From contig NC_056522.1 of NCBI RefSeq assembly GCF_019175285.1, positions 34,906,193-34,970,192 of the forward strand: a DNA stretch of 64,000 nt, in the 5' to 3' direction. The translations under genes were made by a program, and so were the position numbers. The notes beneath the pieces are model-generated. The model was not told the origin of the DNA, searched no databases, and was given only the letters and a program-made list of their open reading frames with translations. Positions within the stretch are counted from its first letter, which is position 1, and the number at the start of each line of letters is the position of its first letter. This document shows positions 12,070 through 23,700 of this stretch, piece by piece. The stretch comes from Sceloporus undulatus (lineage: Eukaryota > Chordata > Lepidosauria > Squamata > Phrynosomatidae).

Positions 12070-12540
12070 CGTTGTCCAGTTCAGATGACACAGGCCAAAT
12101 GCCAGGCCACACATGACAGTTCAGATGGCATAGGCCAGATGCCAGGCCACACATGGATCCACTGGATCTGGCCCCAATCCCAGGGCAAACAGCTGTAACC
12201 TGTTTTGCCATGGAGTTTCCTAGAAACTCCACAGTGCCCCCCCCCAGCTGTTTAGATGGTCCCCCATGCTCCTTACCTCATTGTGCCATTGCTCATACTC
12301 AGAAATCCCCTATCACCACATTTAATGCAGAAATGGGGCCCTGTCCACGTGGGTGCAGCCAGGATCCCCATTTCCACATCAGACATGGTGACGGGAATCT
12401 TCTGAGTACAAGCAATGGCACAACAAGATAAGGAGTGTGGGCCACATCAGCATGGGGATGGGTGTGTAAACACCCACCAGTCCCTGTGCCAACCCGGGGA
12501 CCAACTTGGATGAGCACCCCATGCTATCCTGGCCCATCTA
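12070..12540. repeat. GC-richer unclassified repeat with internal 45-bp tandem duplication
   Basis: Two copies of a unit running CAGTTCAGATG to CCAGGCCACACATG at about 12078-12153. A short palindrome GGAGTTTCCTAGAAACTCC lies at about 12213-12231. Base composition differs from the flanks, suggesting an inserted element of unknown type. Confidence 0.4.
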
Positions 12541-13419
12541 TTCAGCCCTAAAGACAAATTTAAGAACTAAGTTAGTTAATGAAATATGGGATCATGTAAC
12601 TAACTATTCATTTACTCAGGCCGCAAAACAATTAATGCCAAACTAATAGACAAACAGTTCAATTACTTGGACTTGGTAGCAATCAAAACTAATTTCCTTT
12701 GAACGAGTCCAGTGTAGAAAATCTCCCATTTCCAAGTGCCAAATGGCTTGAAGGCTGCAAATTAATCTTGGATGCTAATCACTGAATGTGCAGGAGCAGC
12801 AAGCAGCATGGGAGGACATTCATAAGCACTAGGCTCATAAATCAGTTCTTACTCAATTTTGTTTGGAAAAAAAGGCACCCTTGGTGTGCCTTTATGTAGC
12901 TACTAACATACTCAACAGCAGAACAAGCCTGAAATCACGAGTGCTGGAAATTCCATCAGCTTGAAACTTAGATCTATATTTTTTGTGACATGAGCCTGTT
13001 GCTGATGGTTACAGAAAAGGAGTTCCCAGAGATTATAACTAGGATTAAGTCAGGAAAATTCCCAGGAGGGCTTTTTATCCTTCTGCACCACACTGTGTCA
13101 GACGCAGGCAACACTTTACTGTTATCATAGTAACTTTTCAGCCTTGCTTGTTTGGCTAAAAAGATTAAATGAAAAAGCCATGTAATCAATATACCACATG
13201 GATGCAGTATTAATATCAGATCTCCTCTAGTTGTAAAAATTAATATTTAATCCAGGGCAATATTTTTAAGCGACCCAAAATAACCTTTAATGAATTACGG
13301 CTGGAGTCTAGTGTGTGGTAAGAGATATTGGTGGGGTGGGGGGAGCATTGTCCATATTTATGGGACCAAATACCACTGCCTGGTATGAAAGTGCTTACAA
13401 TTACCCTGAATTTTACAAG
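12541..13419. other. Non-coding, nothing recognised
   Basis: No exon or nameable repeat seen. Confidence 0.3.
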
Positions 13420-13612
13420 AAGTCAAATGGTGTAGTGATTTGAATGTTGGACTAGGACTCTAGGAGATCAGTATTTTAATCCTTGCTCAGCCACGGAAAC
13501 CCTCTTGGTGACCTTCATTCTCTAGGCCTTAGAGGACGACACTGAATAAATCCGGCAAAGAAAACCCTAAAAAGGGATAACCATAAACTGGAGGCAACTT
13601 GAGCAACCACCA
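13420..13612 (+). mobile_element. tRNA-derived SINE
   Basis: TGGTGTAGTGATTTGAATGTTG head, then GCTCAGCCACGGAAACCC and CTGGAGGCAACTTGAGCAACC at the 3' side. Same family as 4163. Confidence 0.65.
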
Positions 13613-13969
13613 CCAGAGATCCTCTGTTTGAAATCTTCCTGGGTCTTCCCACCATTTTATTATTATCATTATCACAAAAACAAATCTGTTCAGGGCCTTT
13701 GGATCAGTATTGTCCAGAAGTACCTTTACTCTGAGGAAATGGTATAGGACTATGCCGCAAGTCTTCAGTCCTATCTAGCTAATTCAATTATATTTTGATT
13801 TTTTTTTGTTTTTGTTTTTATCATGTCAACTTTAATTTATGGTCACCTTATAAGTGAGAGACCTTGATCATCAACAACACTGGTCAGGTATTATAAACCA
13901 AAGTCTGTGGCTTCCTTGATGGGTTCAAACTGGAATGCGGTCTTCCTTTTTTCTCTTTTCCTAGAGTCT

Positions 13970-14075
13970 TCTCAGGAGAGGGCAATGGCAAACCTCCTCT
14001 GAACAAATCTTTCCAAGAAAACACTATGGCAGGGTCACCATAGGTCAGAAGTGAATTGAAGGCACACAACACACA
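13970..14075 (+). mobile_element. tRNA-derived SINE, 3' fragment
   Basis: AGGGCAATGGCAAACCTCC, CTGAACAAATCTTTCCAAG and TGAATTGAAGGCACACAACAC: only the body and tail of the SINE family at 4163. Confidence 0.6.
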
Positions 14076-14293
14076 TGCAAATGTATATGATTTTCAGGTA
14101 ATAATAGAATGGGACTACTTTAGTGATATATTAGCATTTTCTGCTGGATAAACTCCACTTTGTGTATTATATTTTTTCTGCTGGTGCCTCTCAGGAGTGA
14201 GACATCAAGGACATAATCAAAGAAACACTCACCATGAGAAAAGCTGTAATCCTATGTGTGTTGACTGGGAAGAGAACACATTAGGAGTTCCTT

Positions 14294-14440
14294 CTGTTGT
14301 TGTTGAGTCCCTTCAAGTCGTTTCCATCCTATGATGACCCTAAATCAATCTATCAAGGGGCTTTCTAGGTCTGATAGTGTGGTTAGCCCAAGGTCACCCA
14401 GTGGATTTCCATGACTGATCTGGAAATTGAACCCTGGGAA
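14294..14440 (-). mobile_element. tRNA-derived SINE, reverse orientation
   Basis: GTTGTTGTTGAGTCCCTTCAAG starts the reversed tail, and GGTCACCCAGTGGATTTCC and TTGAACCCTGGG mark the body and head. Confidence 0.6.
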
Positions 14441-15109
14441 GAGCACACATTAGAAGTTCCTTCTGCATAAGCATCAGGGTGCAAATCCTCTCTCAAAATT
14501 ATGGAACTGGATATGCAACACAATCCTATGTAAAATTACTGAAGGTTTTGCTTCCAAGCATGAGTAGACTGTGGCCTTAACTTGCAACCGTATGTCCATT
14601 TAGGTGAGCATAAGACAAATGTAATTCAGTGGGAGTTCTGATTAGACAGTTATAGATCACACTCTTACACATTTCCATCTGCTGGATTATGGTTCAGATG
14701 TAAAAAAAAGCATTGCAGTTATATGGAAAAACAAGCAACTGGAACATGTTTCCATTACTTTTCCTATTCCAAGAATTCATTTTGTCAGTGGCTCTTGTAG
14801 TTTTTAAAGGTATGCTAATCTCTGCATCTACAAAGGCACATGCCAACAAAAATCAAGCCTTCTCAATCATAGTTCTCACTAAGGGTGGCAATTTTCCTTT
14901 CCTAGGAAATTATATATATATATATCTCACAAGATAAGGATGATTAAGGGACATCACCCTCATATCTAGTTTTCTGTTCTGAGGATTTTTTTTAATCCTG
15001 CAAATCTGAAATATTACTTCTCCCACTTCAAAGAGCACAAAGCCTAAATCCTCTCCCCATGGGGTGTACTGTTCGCCTCCTGGCAGCTTAGTTTTACACA
15101 ACTAAAAAT

Positions 15110-15275
15110 ATTTGTTCACACAGACCTCAAGGCTGTAATCTCGACCTGTGATTTTATTGCTTAGTTTGTATGTGGTGTTAATTAATTTATTTAGCTAAAT
15201 GGTTATTACACAAATTATGAATGTCATTGTTCTGGGTACCACTCTAGGACAAAAGGCGATATATGAATAAATAAC
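15110..15275 (+). mobile_element. LINE 3' end fragment (L2/CR1 type)
   Basis: Ends GTACCACTCTAGGACAAAAGG then GATATATGAATAAATAACAA, the pattern of squamate LINE 3' ends; a short remnant. Confidence 0.4.
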
Positions 15276-16074
15276 AAATCTCAGCTTTCAGCATGAAAAG
15301 CTAAGCATACTGTAATGCTCACAGTGAAATTACTGTATCCACAACAGAACTGTGGGAAATGTCAACCTATTTTTCTTTTACCATGAGTTTTAAACATTGC
15401 TTTTATGTTTGAATAGTACCTTTTTATTTAAATAAATGCAACATAGAATTTCTGGCACAAATCTGCCAAAACATGCATTTCCAGGGGTGAGAGGAGAGGG
15501 GGGAAATCAGTTTCTAGGCATTTATACAACTAATTGGGAAACCATGACAAACTTGTGGCTACTGTGCTTGTGTTGTGGCAGGGATACCATGGTGAACTGA
15601 AGGCCAAGTATTATGCTTAGGAGGAGCCAGTCTGTGGTTTATCAGTGTTTCTTATTGTTTACTCTTATCCACCATGACCTTTTCTTGTTGCTGTCATTGT
15701 TAAAGATTAAACCATCGCTCTTTTAAATGAAAGTCTCTCTATGCATCTTGGCAAACTAATTGCAATTATTATGCAAAGAAGCCACAAAAACTTTATTATG
15801 AAATGATTTTATGAATATGGCTTAGGTTAAAGCTGAGCTGCTAGGTCAAATTATTTAACACTTGTAGAAGAAGACGGTATAGATTTTGAGGTAAATGTAT
15901 TTGGAACCGAGGTACACATTCTGAATTAATGAACACTCATGCCGATGGCCAGTTGACAATACATGCAGGGCAGGTGCACCATCTTCAGGCCACTGGAGAA
16001 TTAAGCGCACCAATGGGCAGGATTAAAAACCAAAGCTATTTTCAATTTTAACCAAAGCTTTGGAGGGAGAGAAA

Positions 16075-16250
16075 TGGCTGTATCTGTTGGACTTGATCCC
16101 CTTGCTTACTGCCATTCCCTTCTCCTTTTGTCATGTCTTTTTAGATTGTAAACCTGAGGTCAGGGAACTGTCAAATTAACAATCTGTAAACTGCTCTGAG
16201 AGCCTTTGTGGCTGAAGAATGGGGTATAAATACTCTAAATAAAAATTAGA
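16075..16250 (+). mobile_element. L2/CR1 LINE 3' UTR fragment
   Basis: AGATTGTAAACCTGAGG, AACTGCTCTGAGAGCC and GGGGTATAAATACTCTAAATAA are the recurrent 3' end of CR1/L2 elements in lizards. Confidence 0.6.
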
Positions 16251-16969
16251 AAAGCAGTCAGACTAAGAGTAACTTCAACTATGTATCACATTCCTTGAAG
16301 AATACACACAACCCTATTCATGCTTCTGCTTTTTACTGCCCCATGCAGAGTAGAAATGAGTGTCTGTATCCTGATCTCTGCAGTCTGTTTCTTTGCACAT
16401 GGGAAATCTGTGAGCTTCATTTCAGAATTCATGTGGAGATTGAACACACAAGCACTCACCCACAGTAAACAAACTGTTCTGTTTGATTTCTTATTTAATG
16501 TATAAATAATGCTCTGGTGAGATCACCCTTTAACAAAAGGAAACTGATTCTAGGTTGTTTTCTAAGGTTTCCTTCCTCCAGACAAATTCTGATTTATACT
16601 GACTTTCATCTGGTATCACGGGTTCAGAAGGCATTGGATAGGAATACTGCAAGTTAGTTTGAACCAAACCCCCTTTATAAATGAGGCAATGTACCATTTT
16701 TGCAGACACTTCCAACAACAGTAATCCAAGCATCTTAAGCACTAATGGGGAAGAAGCAAGATATCGGCTATGATCCTAGAGCAGGGGTGGGAAACCTGCC
16801 CCTCCAAATGTTGCATTCAATCTTTCATAAGACTCAGAGAGCATGTCTACTAGTAAGGGGTGATGGGAACTGTAGTCTAATAGCTGTCAGAGTCATACAG
16901 CCTCTGCCTCTTGTGTTTAAGGAGAAAAATCAGGAAGCTGTATATGGGCCTAAATCTAATTGCTCGTCT
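16251..16969. other. Non-coding, downstream of NEK2
   Basis: No gene seen. A decayed copy of the CTCCAGATG MITE family lies at about 16790-16905. Confidence 0.3.
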
Positions 16970-16986
16970 CACCTAAAGCAGACCCC

Positions 16987-16992
16987 TTTATT
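16987..16992 (-). terminator. Candidate poly(A) signal for NEK2 main transcript
   Basis: First canonical AATAAA on the minus strand after the stop codon. It would give a 3' UTR of about 520 nt (16970-17499). No stronger candidate lies between it and the stop. Confidence 0.45.
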
Positions 16993-17499
16993 GAATCAGT
17001 ATGAACTTGGTAATTCAAAATTTAGCATTTTCACTGATACAATGGGGATGTTGTCCTTCAGATTAATGATAGTATTTTTGTCAGGAAAAAAAAGTTTAGA
17101 AATTGCTTTTTAAAAAATAGTCTCCTTTTTGACAGGGTAGAGTAACTTTTCTCTGAAGTATTGTTTGTTTTTTAAAAAGTACATCCTAAACATTTAAAAA
17201 AACTGACAACCACTTACTCACCTACCTCCTCCATCAATGTTTAACACTAGAACTAGGCTGGTTTCCTCACACAGTATTGGAAGCAGAGCATCAGAATGCA
17301 AACTGTCTAGGAAGAGCGAGATCTAAATATATGCTACCAAGCTATGCTTTTACATACAATTTGAAATGTTTTAGACTTTTTCTAAGACCAGCCTACCCAT
17401 CCTTTCCACTATAAACACATAAAAGAGGATATATAAAATGACAATACATAAAAAAATGACAGTTATATATATACATATAATGTGCAAACGAGAATGGTT

Positions 17500-17726
17500 T
17501 TAGCGCATTCCTAGGAGCTGGCGACTTTTCAGCTGATAGTGCTTCTCCAGTTCGCACAAAGCTTGAGCGCGCAGGTTAGCAGCATAGAGACGTTTCTTTA
17601 GGTTACACTCTTTTTCTTTAGGGAGGGGGAAATTTTCCAGGCTGTTGACAGACTGCTCATTTTCTTTACTTTCATCACCAAACTGGACCTTCTTTTTTCT
17701 TGTAGGAAAGAAATGTACTTCATCAT
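17500..17726 (-). CDS. NEK2: NEK2 exon 9, terminal coding exon
   Basis: Codes residues 372-446 and the TAA stop. Contains KVQF (384-387), an RVxF-type PP1 docking motif (human KVHF), the KEN degron in DESKENE, a basic KKRL segment and the C-terminal LLGMR, whose Met-Arg dipeptide recruits human NEK2A to the APC/C. Acceptor TTTCAAG|ATG. Intron 8 before it is about 5.1 kb. Confidence 0.96.
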
Positions 17727-20700
17727 CTTGAAAGAGAAATAAAGAAAAAAATGTTTTCAAATTATTTTTTCACCCTCTGAATTAATTTATTCTTTAGCCT
17801 CTTTCGTTTTCAAGTTTATACTGTAAGCTACAATTGTTCATATTTCTAAGGACAATCCTGATGATCATGACTCAGTCCCTGCTACCATCCCTATGAGATG
17901 TTATTCATTGAAATATAACATTTCCATTCATCTCCTTCTCATGGTCTATTTCAGGAAAGTGCAGATAACCGTTTATTCAAACAATGTTAGATATTCCGAT
18001 AGGACTTACAGTGGTACCTCGGGATACGAATTACCCAGGTTACGAAATTTTCGGGATATGAAAAAATCCAATAGAAAATAATTGTTCCGGGTTACGAATG
18101 TTTTTTCGGGTTACGAAAAAACTTTGGCGCTATTTTACACGGAATCGCGGCTTTTCCCCATTAGCGCCTATGGCATTTCGGCTTACGAAGGCTTTTCGGG
18201 TTACGAAAGCGGCCGCGGAACGAATTAATTTCGTAACCCGAGGCACCACTGTATTTGGGAGACTGTGCCTTCTGTACAGTTAGGGTTGCTGGGATGAATA
18301 TGGGACAGGGCTCCTATATATTTAATTGTCAAGAGATCCTGGAACAGTAAGATGTAGTGTGAAGTTCTACCTGGTGGAACTACGTGGTGTCTCACTCCTC
18401 AATCCATTTCACTTTTAGCTGCTGCATCTCCCAGCAAAAAGACCACGTACTGACTAGTGGGAGGAAGGGGGTACAAAGAGGTGTGCAGTTATGTTCCTAC
18501 AGCTGGATGCATTACACTGACATCTTTTAGTGCTGTATATCCAGCTAGTGGAGCATAGCTGGACATTTCTCCCCTAATAAATGGTTATGATTTGTGCAGG
18601 TGCGGGGATGTAACTGCTAAAAGGTGGGTTGGGGCGAGGGAAAAGACATTTTTCAGTTTCACCTGGCAGAACATAAGCTACATCTCTCTACGCCATGATC
18701 CATTGAATATTAAATATATACAGTAAGAGCCCTGTCCTGTTTTCACCTGGCAACGCTATATATACAGTTCGTACATTATATAAAATTGGAGTAAGCTGTA
18801 AGCATGGATCAGCTTCCAAGCAGTGTCATGAGGGTACAACTTATGCACACTGATGTGAAGAAGTAACATTGTTTAAGAAAAGTGCCAAACATTTATGCTT
18901 GCAGCACTAACATGCAAACATTTTTGGTCATCTATAACAGTTGTGACCCTTCGGATGTTATTTTACAAATCCTTCCATCATCCTTCAACACTGGCTATGC
19001 CTTATGGGAATGGTAGTCTGTCATCTGTATGGGCACAAACTGTTCATCCTTAATTGATACCCTTTTCTTGTGACCATAATACATTATTTGAGTCTTTTTT
19101 TCTGCACTTGTATATTGAACACTAGCTAGTGAATTCCCATCCTGAAGGACATTCAAATCAATGTTTTTTAAAAGAAATGCTTTCTCTTTCCACCTAGCAA
19201 TTCAAAACATGTGCATGAGCAGGACCTCCTTCAGCCTCACAGCAATCCTGTAAAGTACATTGGGCTGAAAGCTACCAAGAAGTTAAGTTAATGAATACAG
19301 TTTGTGACTGAACTGAGATCTAAACCTAAGGCTTGCTTAAATCAACCAAAGGGCCCAGGAACAATCTTGCTTTGATTTAATGTTAACTTCTGCCATCAAT
19401 TGTTTGTTGCTCTAAAATGAATCTAACAGGACAGTTAAGTCCACTAACAAGGAAATGTCACAGTAATTTTACAAAGGTATTAAAATTAGGCTTCAAGAAA
19501 AGAATTATGTAAAGACAATACTTGGCCACAGTCAGAGCTTGGAAATGCTATTTTCAGTGGATTATACTCTCAGAATTCCTCAGTCAGTAGCTGGCTGATG
19601 ATTCTAAGAGTTTTAATCTAAAGAAAATAACATTTCCAAACTCAGACCACAGCATTTACCTTATCATTGACCCATGTTTGGAATCAGATTTCCAGCCTGT
19701 TGGACTGGGCTGGCGACACAGTATTGTGTGCAGGCCATATTATGCTTCCCAGGTGTACAGAACTACATTTTCTCCCACTCATTCTTGCTTTGTTCATTGT
19801 CTTTGTCTCATTTTCAAGTAATGCCTTAGGACAGAAACTTGTATTGATCATGATAAAGTATCGTTCACGCTGACTGCAGTATGGTTTGTTTGCTCTCAAC
19901 CATTCTCTCTTTTTCGTTGTAAGGACACAGTAATAGCAGTTTTAAAGCTCATTCAGTTGTGACATGTAGTGCTTAAACTCTGTCTCATATCTAATATATC
20001 TTAGCTGAGAAAATTGAGAATTCAATTAATTAAATAATTGTCAGTAACATAACAAGGCAAACTGTCATCCCTCAATTAAGGTCTTTCCCACTGAAAAGCT
20101 TAACATCTGTCACTGATGCTGTTAAAAATTGGCTTAAGTTATGGAAATGCTTATGTCTGTTTATCCACAAAAAAGCAATGCCATCAACTTACCCACCCTC
20201 AAAAAGTAACACACTCAGCAAGACACTTGACAATGGAATATATATTCATTTTCTGTTATACACCATCCAGGCTTCCTTCATAAAGTAGACTTTTAATAGA
20301 CCTGAAATACTGCATGGTAGGCAAAACATAGGATCTTGCTGGGATCTTCTCGTTATACCTTTCAGACTTTTCCCACAGAGTATTTCAGTAATTTAGCTTC
20401 TCTTCTGCATTGTATTTTTTTAAATTTGTAACACACTATGACAGCTTCAACCCCAGATCCCTTTTCAACATTATTCCTAGTTTTTTTCTAGTCTCCAATT
20501 GCTAGATATGTCCTTCCAAAAGTTAAGACTGCAACATCTATCCATCCTAGCTAACGGTGAAGGATTATGAGAGTTCCACTCCAAGAGCATCTGGTGAGCC
20601 ACACATTCTCCACACTTGCCATATCAAAAGGTTCTGAGTGTTTCAGAGTTGAGATGGATGCACCAACATATGGCAAAGCTGCTTTATGTCAAGAATGTTG

Positions 20701-23700
20701 CCCTAAAATAGATGGACAAAACATGTCCTTCCAGATACTGCTGGACTGCAGTTCCCATAACCCTAAACATCACAGTGTAACATTACAGTCCAGCAACATC
20801 TAGGAAGCTGCTGTTTGTCCACAGCTGCCCAAAATATTAAGCAGTTTATTTTTATTTGTGGAGTAAAGTTATTATAAAGGTATTCCCCAATGACAAGGTT
20901 GTCAAGTTGTGTCCTACTGCAGGAGGTGGTACTCATCTCTGTTACTAAGTCGAAGAGCCAGTGTTGTCAGAGACTACTCTGTGATCATGTGGCCAGCATG
21001 ATTGTGCAGTTAACTAAATGTTTATGTATGCAAATACTACAGTGCAATACTGTTGTACTGTCTGAGTGTCAAGCAAGATGAAATATCTGTATTTCTTCAT
21101 GTATGTTTGCATCAAATGCCACTGCTCTTTCCCAGGAAATTTAGAAAATTGTGTTCAAGAAAAAAAATTCAGTTGTCAAATACATAAGACAGTTGCATTT
21201 TTCCAAAGGAAGCAATTAAAAAAAAACTGCTATTAATATGTGCTGCACTGTCAGAGATTGCAATTGTTTAAACATGACTACTAAAAAACTAGCCGTCTTA
21301 GAACACATTTTGATAGTCAAAACAATTACAGCATCATTCTATACAAAGACAAAAGCGTTCACTTCTTGAAGGTCTTTTGATGCAGCACCATGCCCTGTCA
21401 CAATTTGAATGGCCATAGGTCATTGTCTGAACTGAGAATACACCCCAGATACAATCCATAGGATCTCAAGGCATGACTTAAAAAAGAATCTTGCCTGAAA
21501 CCTTGGAAAAACACTGCCAGTTGTTTTGATGATAACCAAACAGACCAGTGATAAGGCAGCTTATTCTTTTCTGTAGGGTAATGAAATGAGATGTGCCATA
21601 TTCACATGTGGATCACAATTCCAAACCATGTAAAATGAGCTATGCTGCATTCCTTTATGAAGATGATTCTTATATACAATAGAAGCATTCCAGAACTTGG
21701 CACTTGTGTTGGCCATACAAAGCCTACTCAACAATTTCTGTATACTGTATTTTGAAACAAAGAGGGGAGTCCAAAGAAAACTCAGAGTCCAAAGAACACT
21801 TATTGTATTCAGACCTATAAGCAGTTGCACTGCAGTCATTTAAAGTAAACAAAGAGAACATACTGAAGTATGTAGAATCCTAATAAGGTACTAACATTTA
21901 GCCTCATTTTTTTTTCATAGTCACTTTTTATTAAAAACTCCACCTGGTTCAGATAACCAGTAGACAGCAGATTTTAAGATGATAATAATATGCTGAGGTC
22001 AAACATAAATGAGCAGTGGGGTACTGGGATACAGACTACCAGCCCATGCTGTCCCTCAGTTATGAATGGCTTTGGAATGTGCTATTATATTGTTAAAACA
22101 ACCTGGCCAGCTCCAAATAGGAAGGACCCATTAAGTTTTGACTCATCATAGAGGTAGCTAGGTTGGTCTTGAACAACCTGGTTTGAATTTTTTAGAAATG
22201 AATATAATAAAATACGTTTTATTAGGGACTAACAAGAGCCTTCAGGAAAGTCAAAATCAAAATTTTCTTGGCATTTTAAATATGTTTAAAAAATGAGGTC
22301 AGTGTACACACAGAGATCTAGTATTAGAAAGGCACAGCAAGCAACAGAATGCTTTGACAGAGATCATAATGGTGTTCAGCCCAATCTTGGGTAGCCATTG
22401 TATCTAAACTGAACTGCTAAGTAGCTCAAACAAACAAAAGCTGAAGGATATGGTTAAATTTGTCCAGTATTTTGTTTACCTGATGTTGAAACTGCTTCTG
22501 AAAAAATCTACAATACATTTACACTGTACATATACACTGGAAGATTCCTATAAGTGAGAAGCTTTATCATCCTAAAGTGGTCATTCTTTATTAGAGAAAA
22601 GCTACAACATATACAAATACCACTACAATAAGCATGTTAGTTCAGAAGTAGCAGCATATGTATATGTTAAAGCTCACTCTCCTCCTGCCCCACTGCTGCT
22701 TAAGGTTCTGGAATGACCCATGTTCCAGCAGAGCTGCATGGATATCTACCAGAGAAGTAGTGACTCGAAAGGTCACTAGTGATAAGGCTAGGAGCTTCTG
22801 CATACTTTGTTCAGTAGTCCAGTAGGAGCTTCCTATATCTTCTCATACCTGGGCAAGTTGATGGCAGCATGAGTCTCTGCTCCTTGAGTAGGTTGTAATT
22901 CTTCATCAAGTTCTCAGCCCTGTTTAGAAAGGAATTGATTAGCAAGAACAAAACTTGTATCTAACATTTTGTGATGAGTTTCCTTCTTAGTTTGTTGCAA
23001 CGGAACAGTTTTGCCACACCTTAAGGACTAAAATTTTATTATGCATAAAGTTTCATGGACTACAGCCTACTTCTTGGGATGTGATCCTCAGTTGTAGGTA
23101 TGTATACACAGTAAACAAAAACACATGAGGAATGGAGTTAAGTGGCAGCAGAATTCATTAAACTTCATTCTCCATATTCATTTTGCTTAATTGCATGTGT
23201 ATGTGTACCTGCCACTGAGGATTAGAAACCATGCTTCGAATGAAGTAGTATTTGGTGCACAAAAGCTTATGCCATAAGGTTTGGCTGCATCACAATTGGA
23301 ATGTCAGACACTTCAAGAACAGACCTAGACAATTTGTCCTCTGCCAGTCTCTCTCGAACACACAGCTCCCGCTCTCGCTCTGGAACAAAAGAAACAAGTA
23401 CTTTGATCAGATTGCAGTTAGTGCTCTGTGAGCGTTTTCCTCTGTCAAGGTAGGGCATTTATGGCAACTTTTCATTCTAGACAGTTAGTTGGGACAAAGT
23501 GGCATACAATTTGCATCATTTGTCAAGTCATCCCACAAAAACAGTGTTCCAAGTTCATTTGTGAGGTTTGGCATAACAGTGTAAATGACCCATCATACAA
23601 AAATAACATAGCATTAGCACTATATCTGTGTTTATATGCAAGATTAATGTTGTTGTTTAATGTTGATGTAAACACCACTGTGTAAGTGGCTGCACTTTTT

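Larger units (their letters stand above)
17727..22848 (-). other. NEK2 intron 8
   Basis: About 5.1 kb, bounded by CCAG|GTATGAG and TTTCAAG|ATG. Contains one TA-flanked MITE (18009-18251) and a CTCCAGATG-type MITE (about 20706-20830). The rest is AT-rich unique sequence with no other exon seen. Confidence 0.85.
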
